Assembly: GCA_004557035.1 (NCBI GenBank)
Contig: SFFB01000006.1
Coordinates: 1-64,000, forward strand
Reading direction: 5' to 3'
DNA length: 64,000 nt
DNA from: Bacteroidales bacterium
GTDB taxonomy: Bacteria > Bacteroidota > Bacteroidia > Bacteroidales > Bacteroidaceae
The position numbers and the translations under genes were made by a program. Position 1 is the first letter of the stretch, and the number at the start of each line of letters is the position of its first letter. Below the pieces are notes generated by a model. It was not told where the DNA came from. It did not search any database and saw only the letters and a list, made by a program, of their open reading frames with translations. This document shows positions 1-7,800 of the stretch, piece after piece.

Positions 1-443
1 CGCTCTATCTCAAAACATTCGGGCGCCTTGATGTCTTCGAGGTTGATGCCGCCGAAGGTGGGAGCGATGGCTTTGACTGCCTCGATAAACTTGTCAGGGT
101 CTTTTTCGTTGACCTCTATGTCGAAAGCGTCTACACCGGCATAAATTTTGAAAAGAAGGCTTTTACCCTCCATCACCGGTTTGCCGCTCATTGCGCCGAT
201 ATCGCCGAGGCCGAGCACAGCCGTTCCATTGGAGATGACGGCTACGAGGTTACCTTTATTGGTATATTTATAGGCGTCTTGAGGATTGTTTTGGATTTCA
301 AGACAAGGTTCGGCCACGCCCGGTGAATAGGCGAGTGAGAGATCGGTTTGGGTGCGGTAAGGTTTGGTAGGAACCACTTCAATCTTACCCGGTTTTCCCT
401 GTGAGTGATAAAGCAGGGCTGCTTCTTTCGTGATTTTGACCAT
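1..443 (-). CDS. maeB: NADP-dependent malic enzyme, N-terminal part (runs off the window)
   Basis: Oxidative decarboxylation of malate to pyruvate with NAD(P)H production. The reading frame starts at the ATG at 443 and stays open for 147 codons to the window edge. It begins MVKITKEAALLYHSQ and contains the conserved malic-enzyme stretch LAYSPGVAEPC and the glycine-rich AVLGLGDIG followed by KPVMEGK, typical of the N-terminal malic domain of bacterial MaeB. The full family protein is usually about 750 residues with a C-terminal phosphotransacetylase-like domain, which would lie outside the window. A near-perfect sigma-ABfr promoter lies about 30 nt upstream. The family call is strong; cofactor preference (NADP versus NAD) is inferred from the MaeB type. 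Confidence 0.93.
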   Translation of the reverse strand, partial: MVKITKEAALLYHSQGKPGKIEVVPTKPYRTQTDLSLAYSPGVAEPCLEIQNNPQDAYKYTNKGNLVAVISNGTAVLGLGDIGAMSGKPVMEGKSLLFKIYAGVDAFDIEVNEKDPDKFIEAVKAIAPTFGGINLEDIKAPECFEIE

Positions 444-473
444 AATTGCTTTGTGTTGGTGTAATTTTCGTGA

Positions 474-504
474 CAAAGTTAGTGCAAATGAGTGCAGAGA
501 CAAA
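474..504 (-). promoter_or_regulatory. sigma-ABfr-type promoter of maeB
   Basis: On the minus strand TTTG (501-504) is followed after exactly 19 nt by TAACTTTG (474-481), which matches the Bacteroidetes -33/-7 consensus at the preferred spacing. The start codon at 443 lies about 30 nt downstream, so the leader is short. Confidence 0.8.
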
Positions 505-547
505 AGGAAAAACGTAAGTTTTTCATTTTGGCTATGCCGAATGTAGC

Positions 548-575
548 CTAACTTGCGCCGTCAGGCGAAAGTTAG
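548..575. repeat. strong hairpin upstream of the maeB promoter
   Basis: CTAACTTGCGCC (548-559) and GGCGAAAGTTAG (564-575) form a 12-bp stem with one mismatch and a 4-nt loop. No U-tract follows on either strand, so it is not an obvious intrinsic terminator. It lies between the maeB promoter and the dispersed repeat at 659-763, in a 348-bp gene-free stretch (444-791). The right arm repeats the bases around the maeB -7 box (AAAGTTAGTGCAA at 476 and 568). Confidence 0.6.
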
Positions 576-658
576 TGCAAGTGAAAGCAAAGGCCTTGCG
601 AGGTTAAGCGTTCAAAATAAAAATTGTCTATTTAATCACAACCTCTGTACCCGGAAGT

Positions 659-763
659 GTGATTGAACGTGACTGAACCGTTCAGTCACAGCAAACGGCT
701 TAAACACAAAAAGATACAAGGCTGTGATTGTGTGATTGGGAAAAAGGCAACAATTTGGGTAGG
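659..763 (+). repeat. dispersed intergenic repeat, copy A
   Basis: Two parts. First, a direct repeat GTGATTGAAC / GTGACTGAAC (659-678) followed by GTTCAGTCAC (680-689), which makes a perfect 10-bp palindrome with a 1-nt centre. Second, after a spacer, a module (711-763) with the core GTGATTGTGTGATTGGGA, then AAAAGG and TTTGGGTAGG. The same layout recurs at 38141-38253 on the minus strand and at 43633-43738. All copies are non-coding and lie between genes. Confidence 0.75.
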
Positions 764-791
764 GATATGTTTTTTGCCAAAATCCGCGCCG

Positions 792-1370
792 TCACTGCTG
801 GTTTTTCATCGCCTCATTATAGCAGGCGCGGCAGAGCGGTTCGTATTCATCCTTCTCGCCCAAAAGCACACGACGCTCGTCGGCCACAATGCGATGAGAG
901 ACATAGGCGAGGTCACCACATTTCACACAGATGGCGTGCACCTTGGTGACGTCTTCGGCCACGGCACAAAGCGCCGGCATCGGTCCAAACGGTTGGCCTT
1001 GAAAATCCATATCCAGTCCGGCAATAATCACACGCTTGCCCTGATTGGCCAAAGCCGTGCAGACCTCGACAAGGCCCTGGTCGAAAAACTGGGCTTCGTC
1101 GATACCCACCACATCGGCCTCGGCGGCCAGCAAAAGAATGGAAGCAGCGGCATCGACAGGTGTAGACGCAATAGAAGTGGCATCGTGCGACACCACGTCG
1201 GCCTCACTATAGCGGGTGTCGAGGGCAGGTTTGTAGATTTCTACTTTCTGACGGGCTATGCGTGCACGACGCAAGCGGCGGATGAGTTCTTCGGTCTTGC
1301 CCGAAAACATCGAACCGCAAATCACCTCTATGCGGCCACGCCGCACACTATGTTCTTGAAACAATTGCAT
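792..1370 (-). CDS. tdk: thymidine kinase
   Basis: Phosphorylates thymidine with ATP in pyrimidine salvage in the cytosol. With the start at 1370 the protein has 192 residues, the usual length. It shows the P-loop GSMFSGKTE (about residues 19-27), the Mg/catalytic DEAQFF (E92), the substrate loop GLDMDFQGQPFG and two zinc-binding Cys pairs, CVKC and CRAC, near the C-terminus. The frame stays open to an ATG at 1427, but a promoter-like TAAATTTG at 1397-1404 lies inside that extension, and family proteins begin just before the RRGRIEVICG motif, so 1370 is preferred. It is transcribed alone: the nucleotidyltransferase upstream ends in its own terminator. Confidence 0.95.
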   Translation of the reverse strand: MQLFQEHSVRRGRIEVICGSMFSGKTEELIRRLRRARIARQKVEIYKPALDTRYSEADVVSHDATSIASTPVDAAASILLLAAEADVVGIDEAQFFDQGLVEVCTALANQGKRVIIAGLDMDFQGQPFGPMPALCAVAEDVTKVHAICVKCGDLAYVSHRIVADERRVLLGEKDEYEPLCRACYNEAMKNQQ

Positions 1371-1396
1371 AAGATCTCGTTGTTGAAGGATAGGTG

Positions 1397-1427
1397 CAAA
1401 TTTATGGCATTTTGCCCAAAAGAGCAA
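1397..1427 (-). promoter_or_regulatory. promoter of tdk
   Basis: Minus strand TTG (1425-1427), 20 nt, then TAAATTTG (1397-1404). Its position about 27 nt before the ATG at 1370 supports that start over the upstream ATG at 1427. Confidence 0.55.
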
Positions 1428-1465
1428 TTTGACAAGGGTATAACTGGTGTCGTGCCGGCTTTACT

Positions 1466-1510
1466 CACAAAAAAGCGGATATGCCGCGGCTTTGGCCGGA
1501 CATATCCGCT
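1466..1510 (-). terminator. intrinsic terminator after the nucleotidyltransferase gene
   Basis: AGCGGATATG (1474-1483) and CATATCCGCT (1501-1510) form a perfect 10-bp stem, followed on the minus strand by a run of six T (read from 1474 downwards). It lies about 50 nt past the stop codon at 1562. Confidence 0.85.
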
Positions 1511-1561
1511 GGAATATTTCAGGAGGCCGCCCTCAAACGACGGCCGCTGCGTGACGAAGAA

Positions 1562-2473
1562 TTAGAACATCTTTTCGGGATAAACACCGTCGGCAGCCAG
1601 TTTCTCAAACTTGGCCACTACCTCGGGACGGTCTTCGGGATAGGTCACACCGAACCACTTAGAGGTGGTGTCGAGCACTTCGCAGGTGGCCACGCCGTCT
1701 TTGATGAGTTTGTCGACCATCAAAGGAATGAAGAACTCGCTCTTGAGGTTTTCCATATTCTTGGGATCGGAGAGGAAAGCCTTGAAGAACTCGTTGCTGT
1801 GGGCGAAGTAGTCGGGAGTGAAGCCCCAGAAGTTCATTGACACGGGAGTGGTGTCGGGGATGGCTACCCACTGGTCGTTGTCGTCGAGATATTTCACCAC
1901 ACCGTCGAAGCGCTGAATCTTGGTGCGCTCAACCACAGAGCTGAGGTGATGATTTTCGTCGTATTCGCAAACACCACGGCTCACGGTGCCGCTTTCAGAG
2001 AGAGTATTGTCTACACGGAAGCCCACCATAGCATATTTGCCGGTGCTGCCTTCGGGGAGATTGCTGAGGAATTTGCCCATCACTTGGAAGGCATCGCGAT
2101 CGTAGAAGTCGTCGCAGTTGATGACGGCAAAGGGCTCTTTGATTACGTCCTGTCCCATCATGACGGCGTGGTTTGTACCCCAAGGTTTCGTACGGCCTTC
2201 AGGGCAAGTGAAGCCTTCGGGCAGTGCGTCGAGGCTTTGGAACACCACTTCGCAGGGGATATGACCTTCGTACTTGGCGAGCACTTTCTCACGGAAATCC
2301 TGCTCGAAGTCTTTACGGATAACAAACACCAGTTTGCCAAAGCCGGCTTGGATGGCATCATAAATGGAGTAGTCCATGATGGTTTCACCATGCGGGCCAA
2401 GGCCGTCGAGCTGCTTCAAGCCGCCGTAACGGCTTCCCATACCTGCAGCTAAGAGGAACAAAGTAGGTTTCAT
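1562..2473 (-). CDS. sugar-phosphate nucleotidyltransferase family protein
   Basis: Predicted to join a sugar phosphate to a nucleoside triphosphate to make an NDP-sugar. The 303-residue protein opens with the nucleotidyltransferase signature LLAAGMGSRYGGLKQ (residues about 7-21), in which GMGSR replaces the classical GxGTR and the Lys is the usual catalytic one. NCDDFYDRDAF near residue 120 supplies metal-binding Asp residues. Related Bacteroidales proteins are often encoded next to a sugar kinase or phosphotransferase for cell-wall sugar use, but no such neighbour is here. It has its own promoter (2510-2540) and terminator (1466-1510), so it is probably monocistronic. The sugar and nucleotide cannot be told from the sequence. 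Confidence 0.8.
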   Translation of the reverse strand: MKPTLFLLAAGMGSRYGGLKQLDGLGPHGETIMDYSIYDAIQAGFGKLVFVIRKDFEQDFREKVLAKYEGHIPCEVVFQSLDALPEGFTCPEGRTKPWGTNHAVMMGQDVIKEPFAVINCDDFYDRDAFQVMGKFLSNLPEGSTGKYAMVGFRVDNTLSESGTVSRGVCEYDENHHLSSVVERTKIQRFDGVVKYLDDNDQWVAIPDTTPVSMNFWGFTPDYFAHSNEFFKAFLSDPKNMENLKSEFFIPLMVDKLIKDGVATCEVLDTTSKWFGVTYPEDRPEVVAKFEKLAADGVYPEKMF

Positions 2474-2509
2474 TGGTATTAAGTTTTAGAGTGTATGTGT
2501 TCTTTACCG

Positions 2510-2540
2510 CAAAACTACAAAATTAAAAGTTGTCGTACAA
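2510..2540 (-). promoter_or_regulatory. promoter of the nucleotidyltransferase gene
   Basis: Minus strand TTG (2538-2540), 20 nt, TAGTTTTG (2510-2517), about 37 nt before the ATG at 2473. Confidence 0.6.
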
Positions 2541-2594
2541 GAATTAACGGTAAATCTTCTCAGTATGAGGGAGAACAATGATAGTTCAAGACAA

Positions 2595-3206
2595 TCATGG
2601 CCGCTTATAGCCTTCGCTGAGCATCTGCTCGGCCTCGGCCACCATCTCTTGAGGTACGAAGCCGCCAAGCTGGGCCAAGAAGTGGGGCATCTCACCGGCA
2701 TAGACTTCGGCCATGCGCTGACGGATGCCAAAGAGAGTGGAATAGCGCACATTGGCCAGACGGTCGCACATCTTCAGGAAAGGAGCGCCCTTCACCGCAC
2801 GAATGCCGGCATAGTAATTGTCGCCGGCCCGCTCGTCTCGGGTGCGGCCCTTGTCGTTGGTCAAGGCGTAGACCAACTCGGCGGCATAAGCCAAATCTAT
2901 CCGGCAACCCGATGCGTTGAGCTGAGTGAAAATCTTCTTGAGGTCATTATAGGTCACACGAGCGTCTTCGATGGTGTCGTGAAACCATGCAGCGGCATAG
3001 AATGTGTCTATCTCTTCAGGGCCATCTACAACGAGATGACCAAAACGAGTGACATAGGAGGCTGTCAGACGCAAATGAAAAGCATAGGGCAGGCAGTCGC
3101 CATAACTTTGATTGACGTCGGCGTGAAGTTGTGCGGCCTTTTGAGCTATCAGTTCAATAAAAGGCTCACGCAGAAGATAATGCTTGAAAAAATCGTCTGC
3201 TTTCAT
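2595..3206 (-). CDS. HD-domain hydrolase related to (p)ppGpp hydrolases (SpoT/Mesh1-like)
   Basis: A 203-residue single-domain protein. AAWFHDTIED matches the metal-binding HD motif of RelA/SpoT-type hydrolases (AALLHDTVED in the family), and KMCDRLANVRYST matches the downstream DR(L)xN metal/substrate motif. No synthetase or TGS domain follows, so it resembles stand-alone hydrolases such as Mesh1/SAH. The substrate is therefore inferred: (p)ppGpp or another phosphorylated nucleotide. An ATG at 3239 in the same frame would overlap the stop of the preceding gene (3229-3231) by 11 nt. The ATG at 3206 (MKADDFFKHYLL) gives a 22-nt gap and is preferred. It is the last gene of a probable run starting at 7154. 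Confidence 0.75.
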   Translation of the reverse strand: MKADDFFKHYLLREPFIELIAQKAAQLHADVNQSYGDCLPYAFHLRLTASYVTRFGHLVVDGPEEIDTFYAAAWFHDTIEDARVTYNDLKKIFTQLNASGCRIDLAYAAELVYALTNDKGRTRDERAGDNYYAGIRAVKGAPFLKMCDRLANVRYSTLFGIRQRMAEVYAGEMPHFLAQLGGFVPQEMVAEAEQMLSEGYKRP

Positions 3207-3228
3207 CGGTAATTTTTTATATAGGACG

Positions 3229-4854
3229 TTATTGGGCATACCAGGCGGCTATGGCCTCGGCACAACGCTCGCCGTCGATGGCCGCCGAAACAATGCCACC
3301 GGCATAGCCTGCTCCTTCGCCACAAGGATAAAGACCGGCGAGGTCGGGATGGCTTAATGTCTCGGGATGACGCACAATGCGCACAGGCGAGGAAGTGCGG
3401 GTTTCCACGCCTATGATAATGGCCTCATTGGTGAGGAATCCCCGACTGCGCCGGCCAAACTGATTGAACCCGTCACGCAGACGCCGCGACACAAATTCGG
3501 GGAGCCAGAAATGGAGCGGCGAAGAGACGAGGCCGGGAGAATAGCTGGACTTGGGGAGGTCATAACTCAAACGGCGGTTGACAAAATCGGCCATACGCTG
3601 AGCGGGTGCGGTCTGACTGCGGCCGCCTTGAAGCCAACAGGCCTTTTCGAGGGCTTCTTGAAAATACATCAGGCGCAAGGGGTTGTCCACGTCGTCGAAA
3701 TCGAGATGGGCTGTACGGAAAGCCTCATCGGCCATAGCCTCCACCATAAAAGGACGCAACTCTCCGTCGAGGTCGTCGGGGCGTGTCTCGACCACCATAC
3801 CGGAGTTGCTCCAAGCCGAACCGCGGTTGGAGGGGCTCATTCCGTTGACCACCACCTGTTCGGGTCCACTGGCTGCGGGTACGACAAAACCGCCCGGGCA
3901 CATGCAGAAACTATAAACGCCACGGCCTTCGCTTTGGGCCACATAACTGTATTCTGCGGCCGGCAACCAGCGGCCACGACCTTGGCGGCTGTGATACTGG
4001 ATGCTGTCTATCAAAGCCGATGGATGCTCCAGACGAACCCCGACGGCAATGCCTTTAGCCTCGAGCCGTATGCCGGAACGATGGAGGTAACGATAGACAT
4101 CTCTGGCCGAATGGCCGGTGGCGAGAATGACCGGTCCTTCCCATTCTCTGCCACTTTGCGCCCGAACGCCGCACACCTTACCGGCTTGCAGCAGGAGAGC
4201 ATCCACGCGGGTCTCGAAATGCACCTCACCGCCCGAAGCGATGATTTGGCGGCGCATAGACTCGATGACTTGCGGCAGACGATCGGTGCCGATGTGAGGA
4301 TGGGCATCGATGAGGATGTTGGTGCTGGCACCGTGCTGGCAAAACACGCGCAAGATGCGCTCCACATTGCCGCGTTTCTTTGAGCGTGTATAGAGTTTGC
4401 CGTCTGAAAAGGCTCCGGCTCCACCTTCACCAAAAGAATAGTTGCTCTCGGGATTGATGGTGTGTTGACGGGAAATGGCAGCGATGTCTTTTCGTCGCTC
4501 ATGCACGTCTTTGCCGCGTTCCAATACGATAGGCCTCAGCCCCAATTCTATCAAGCGCAAAGCCGCAAAAAGTCCTCCAGGTCCTGCACCCACCACAATG
4601 ACTGGCCGTGCCTGCGACACATCGGGATAAATAATCGGCTCAAAGTCCAACGCCGGAGCCGGCTCGTTGATATAGACATCGACGGTCAGATTGACCATCA
4701 CTTGCCGCTGACGGGCATCTATGCTGCGGCGACGAATACGCAGGTCTTTGATGGTGCGGACATCGATGGCGAGTTCCCCCGCCACATAGCGACGCAACTC
4801 ACTTTCTTCGCAGGCCGTACGAGGGACGACCCTGACACTGAGTGTCTGTAGCAT
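3229..4854 (-). CDS. NAD(P)/FAD-dependent oxidoreductase
   Basis: A 541-residue flavoprotein of the COG2509 type (uncharacterised FAD-dependent dehydrogenases). After an 85-residue N-terminal domain comes the dinucleotide-binding GAGPGGLFAALRL (from residue 89). SYSFGEGGAGAFSDGKL-like sequence (here NYSFGEGGAGAFSDGKL) near residue 137 and ILATGHSARDVY near residue 243 are characteristic of this family. The C-terminus carries GLYPCGEGAGYAGGI, the usual flavin-contacting end. The substrate is unknown. The gene follows radA by 24 nt and precedes the HD gene by about 22 nt, so co-transcription is likely, but no shared function is evident. Confidence 0.85.
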   Translation of the reverse strand: MLQTLSVRVVPRTACEESELRRYVAGELAIDVRTIKDLRIRRRSIDARQRQVMVNLTVDVYINEPAPALDFEPIIYPDVSQARPVIVVGAGPGGLFAALRLIELGLRPIVLERGKDVHERRKDIAAISRQHTINPESNYSFGEGGAGAFSDGKLYTRSKKRGNVERILRVFCQHGASTNILIDAHPHIGTDRLPQVIESMRRQIIASGGEVHFETRVDALLLQAGKVCGVRAQSGREWEGPVILATGHSARDVYRYLHRSGIRLEAKGIAVGVRLEHPSALIDSIQYHSRQGRGRWLPAAEYSYVAQSEGRGVYSFCMCPGGFVVPAASGPEQVVVNGMSPSNRGSAWSNSGMVVETRPDDLDGELRPFMVEAMADEAFRTAHLDFDDVDNPLRLMYFQEALEKACWLQGGRSQTAPAQRMADFVNRRLSYDLPKSSYSPGLVSSPLHFWLPEFVSRRLRDGFNQFGRRSRGFLTNEAIIIGVETRTSSPVRIVRHPETLSHPDLAGLYPCGEGAGYAGGIVSAAIDGERCAEAIAAWYAQ

Positions 4855-4878
4855 AAGAATAAGATGGAGAAAAACGGT

Positions 4879-6261
4879 TTAACCAAACAAAGCTCTAAGA
4901 GCTTCTTCCACGCGATGCACGGGTACAATCTCAATATTGTAGGTCTTCACGTCCAAACCTTTCATATTGGCATCGGGCACAATAATACGACTGAAACCCA
5001 GTTTGCACGCCTCGGCAATGCGGCCGGTAATGCGGGTGACGGGTCGTATCTCGCCACTAAGGCCTACCTCGCCGGCCATACAGACATCGCGCGGAATGGC
5101 CGTATCGACATTGCTCGAGAGCACCGAAGCTATGACCGAAAGATCGATAGCCGGGTCAGCCACTCTGATACCGCCGGCAATGTTCAAGAAGACATCCTTT
5201 TGGGCCAACTTGAAACCGACGCGTTTTTCCAAAACGGCCAACAGCATATTGAGGCGACGGAGATCGAAACCCGTAGCTGAGCGTTGAGGGGTGCCGTAGG
5301 CGGCCGTAGAGACAAGGGCTTGGGTCTCGATGAGGAAGGGTCTGATACCCTCAATGGCCGAGGCAATGGCCACGCCGCTCAGTTCGTCATTGCCTTGCGT
5401 GAGCAATAGTTCGGAGGGGTTGTCCACGGGCCTCAAACCATCAGCGAGCATTTCATAGATGCCAAGTTCTGACGTGGAGCCGAAACGGTTTTTGATGCTG
5501 CGCAAGATGCGGTAGAGATAGTGACGGTCGCCTTCAAACTGCAACACGGTGTCGACGATGTGTTCCAAGACCTTTGGTCCGGCGATGGCGCCTTCTTTGG
5601 TGATATGTCCGATAAGCACTACCGGCACCCCACTCTCTTTGGCATATTTCAGTATGGCCGTGGTGCACTCCCTGATTTGAGTCACCGCCCCGGGAGAAGC
5701 CTCGACGGCCTCTGAAGCAATGGTCTGAATGGAGTCTATCACCACGAGGTCGGGGTTCACTTCACCGATATGACTGAAGATTTGTTCCAGACGGGTTTCA
5801 CACAGCAGCAGGCAACTCTCGCCTCCACCGCTCAGACGGTCGGCACGCAGTTTGATTTGCCGCTCGCTCTCTTCGCCGCTCACATAGAGCACCCGTTTGC
5901 CGGTGAGATGCATAATGGTTTGGAGCAACAGCGTGGATTTTCCTATGCCGGGCTCACCGCCCAACAGAATTAGCGAGCCGGGGACAATGCCACCGCCGAG
6001 CACGCGGTCGAGTTCGGCATCGCCGGTTTTGATGCGCGGTTCTTCTGTGGCCTGTACATCTCCCAGCGCCACCACTTTGGGCTCTCGCCGAGTCAAAGAC
6101 GACAGTGCGCCTGCAGCCTTGCCTTCAGAAGCGGCAGCGGCCGGGCGCACCTTTATTTCGCGGAATGTGTTCCAAGCACCGCAAGCGGGACAGCGTCCCA
6201 CCCATTTGACGGACTCTTGCCCACACTCATTGCACACATACATGGTCTTGTCTTTTGCCAT
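4879..6261 (-). CDS. radA: DNA repair protein RadA (Sms)
   Basis: RecA-like ATPase that promotes branch migration in homologous recombination and repair. With the start at 6261 the protein has 460 residues, the normal length. It has an N-terminal zinc finger (C10, C13, C24, C27 in YVCNECGQ...GRCPACGAW), Walker A GGEPGIGKST near residue 95, the RadA-specific KNRFG motif (RSIKNRFGSTSELGIYEM) and a C-terminal Lon-protease-like domain. An in-frame ATG at 6279 would overlap the upstream MerR gene; MAKDKTMYVC at 6261 matches RadA N-termini and leaves a 10-nt gap. Part of the minus-strand run with the MerR and FAD genes. Confidence 0.96.
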   Translation of the reverse strand: MAKDKTMYVCNECGQESVKWVGRCPACGAWNTFREIKVRPAAAASEGKAAGALSSLTRREPKVVALGDVQATEEPRIKTGDAELDRVLGGGIVPGSLILLGGEPGIGKSTLLLQTIMHLTGKRVLYVSGEESERQIKLRADRLSGGGESCLLLCETRLEQIFSHIGEVNPDLVVIDSIQTIASEAVEASPGAVTQIRECTTAILKYAKESGVPVVLIGHITKEGAIAGPKVLEHIVDTVLQFEGDRHYLYRILRSIKNRFGSTSELGIYEMLADGLRPVDNPSELLLTQGNDELSGVAIASAIEGIRPFLIETQALVSTAAYGTPQRSATGFDLRRLNMLLAVLEKRVGFKLAQKDVFLNIAGGIRVADPAIDLSVIASVLSSNVDTAIPRDVCMAGEVGLSGEIRPVTRITGRIAEACKLGFSRIIVPDANMKGLDVKTYNIEIVPVHRVEEALRALFG

Positions 6262-6271
6262 TGCAGCGCAT

Positions 6272-6616
6272 CTATTCAAGTTCTCCCAATTCCTTTCGCC
6301 AAGCAGCCAACTCGTTGCGCAACTGCTGCAGGTCGTGAACGACCTCTGCGGTTTGCACCTCGCCTGTGTGGTTTTTTTTCAAAACCTCACGTGCCGCTGC
6401 AATCTTGAGGCCGCGCACTTTGACGAGATTGTGCACAAGGCGCACCTGTTCGAGGTCGTCTTTGGTGTAGCGCCGTGCCTTGCCGCCGGTTTTCTTAGGC
6501 GAGATTTGAGGGAACTCTTTTTCCCAGAAACGGAGTGTGCTTTCGGCCACACCGAACTGCTCGGCGACTTCTCCGATGGAATAGAATTGCTTGAGGTCTT
6601 TGGATTGGTTTATCAT
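6272..6616 (-). CDS. MerR-family transcriptional regulator
   Basis: A 114-residue protein with the winged helix-turn-helix of MerR proteins at residues 11-40 (YSIGEVAEQFGVAESTLRFW), followed by ARRYTKDDLEQV and LVHNLVKVRGLKIAAAREVLK, the usual second half of the DNA-binding domain. The C-terminal 40 residues are predicted coiled coil for dimerisation. No cysteine-rich or other effector-binding domain is present, so the signal is unknown. The gene sits 10 nt before radA and 25 nt after the flavin reductase. Similar short MerR proteins are widespread in Bacteroidales. Confidence 0.85.
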   Translation of the reverse strand: MINQSKDLKQFYSIGEVAEQFGVAESTLRFWEKEFPQISPKKTGGKARRYTKDDLEQVRLVHNLVKVRGLKIAAAREVLKKNHTGEVQTAEVVHDLQQLRNELAAWRKELGELE

Positions 6617-6641
6617 AATCGGCGAATATCGGAAGGTGGAT

Positions 6642-7154
6642 TTATTGCTCGAAGACGTTTTCTATCTCCACAACATAGACATCGTGCAAACCGCCACCGG
6701 GTTTGTCGTGATACCAGCGCTCGAGCGAGGCTTTGTCGATGAAACCGTCGGTGGTCAGGCGTGTCTTGTAGAGTTTGCGGCCTTCGATGGTGAGGCGTGC
6801 CTGCTCAAAAGACACATTGCCGCTTGGTGTGGCCACGGGGCGCAGTCCGGTTTCTTTCACCTTGTCGTAGTCGCGTCCCGACTTGGTGCCGCAGAAGTTC
6901 AATATCTCTTTGTCTGCCTGGTCAAAGAAGGTCAAAGTGAGGCGGTCGTTTTGCTCCACAAAATCGTGGGTATATCTTTCTGGCCGTATGAAGACAAAGG
7001 CGACAGGTTTTCCCCAAAGGAAACCCACGCCGCCCCAAGAGGCCGTCATGGTGTTGAAGTGTTGGATATTGCCGGCCGTAATCAGCATCCATTCTTTACC
7101 TATGATACTGATGATGTCTTCTTTGGCCAGTCGTGAAAGGTCTGTCTGTTTCAT
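6642..7154 (-). CDS. flavin reductase family protein
   Basis: A 170-residue protein of the FMN-binding split-barrel flavin reductase type. It has the family features NTMTASWGGVGFLWGKPVAF (about residues 34-53) and the phosphate-contacting region FIRPERYTHDFVEQ, then TLTFFD and CGTKSGRDYDK. Such proteins reduce FMN/FAD with NAD(P)H or serve as small oxidoreductases; the true partner is unknown. It heads a minus-strand run (MerR, radA, FAD oxidoreductase, HD hydrolase). The 65-bp tandem repeat with promoter-like boxes lies just upstream (7186-7405) and may set its expression. Confidence 0.85.
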   Translation of the reverse strand: MKQTDLSRLAKEDIISIIGKEWMLITAGNIQHFNTMTASWGGVGFLWGKPVAFVFIRPERYTHDFVEQNDRLTLTFFDQADKEILNFCGTKSGRDYDKVKETGLRPVATPSGNVSFEQARLTIEGRKLYKTRLTTDGFIDKASLERWYHDKPGGGLHDVYVVEIENVFEQ

Positions 7155-7185
7155 GTGTTTGTGATTTTGTGGGTCGTGATATAAT

Positions 7186-7405
7186 GCCGCAGCCTATCTT
7201 CTGCAAAGATAGCGCAAGGCGAGCGCAATGAAGATTTCTTCAATTGCCGAGCCGCAGCCTATCTTCTGCAAAGATAGTGCAAGGCGAGCGCAATGAAGAT
7301 TTCTTCAATTGCCGAGCCGCAGCCTATCTTCTGCAAAGATAGCGCAAGGCGAGCGCAATGAAGATTTCTTCAATTGCCGAGCCGCAGCCTATCTTCTGCA
7401 AATAT
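7186..7405 (-). repeat. 65-bp tandem repeat with promoter-like boxes (3 full copies plus 25 bp)
   Basis: Units begin at 7186, 7251 and 7316, each 65 bp, and a fourth partial copy at 7381-7405. They are identical apart from one C/T difference in the second copy. Each unit holds a perfect hairpin CTATCTT-CTGCA-AAGATAG and a second near-palindrome around GAAGATTTCTTC. On the minus strand each contains TATCTTTG, a match to the sigma-ABfr -7 box TAnnTTTG, pointing at the flavin reductase gene. No good TTTG lies 19 nt before it. There are no unique spacers, so it is not a CRISPR array. The gene-free stretch is 7155-7515. Confidence 0.9.
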
Positions 7406-7440
7406 ACGCAAAAACTCACGCTTATCGCATTTGCCACCTT

Positions 7441-7486
7441 CAAAAACAACAACACGGCAGAACTGTGTCAATCACAGTCTGCCGTG
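7441..7486 (-). terminator. intrinsic terminator of rplU-rpmA
   Basis: CACGGCAGAACTGTG (7453-7467) pairs with CACAGTCTGCCGTG (7473-7486), with one bulged A. A T-rich run (GTTGTTGTTTTTG) follows on the minus strand. It starts about 30 nt after the rpmA stop codon. Confidence 0.8.
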
Positions 7487-7515
7487 CGGATGAGTTTCTT
7501 AGGGGAATAGTCTGT

Positions 7516-7779
7516 TTAGGCTTCTCCTTGGGGCAATACGGAAACGACGCTGCGGTCAGCTTTACCGCGTTTGAAGTTTACTACGCCGTCAACGAGGGCA
7601 TAAAGCGTGTGGTCGCTGCCCATACCTACGTTTTTGCCGGGATGATGTACAGTACCGCGCTGACGCACGATGATGTTGCCAGCGATGCAGGTCTGGCCAC
7701 CCCAAATCTTAACGCCTAATCTCTGTGAAGCCGATTCGCGGCCGTTCTTAGAACTACCAACACCTTTCTTATGTGCCAT
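7516..7779 (-). CDS. rpmA: 50S ribosomal protein L27
   Basis: Large-subunit protein near the peptidyl-transferase centre. The 87-residue sequence begins MAHKKGVGSSKNGRES and contains GNIIVRQRGTVHHPG and GSDHTLYAL, as in bacterial L27. The N-terminus is the short form that starts directly with AHKKG, so it lacks the cleavable leader of Firmicutes L27. It follows rplU by 21 nt and ends before a strong terminator, so the two genes form a bicistronic operon. Confidence 0.97.
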   Translation of the reverse strand: MAHKKGVGSSKNGRESASQRLGVKIWGGQTCIAGNIIVRQRGTVHHPGKNVGMGSDHTLYALVDGVVNFKRGKADRSVVSVLPQGEA

Positions 7780-7800
7780 TTTTCTGAGTCTTTAATAGGG

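Noticed and set aside
663..1565. 300-codon plus-strand frame over thymidine kinase
   Set aside because: It lies antisense to tdk, whose motifs are complete; its own translation has no family motif. Many such long antisense frames occur across this window because of GC-rich codon use.
7186..7405. Possible CRISPR array
   Set aside because: Units are contiguous 65-bp tandem copies without unique spacers, and no cas gene is near.
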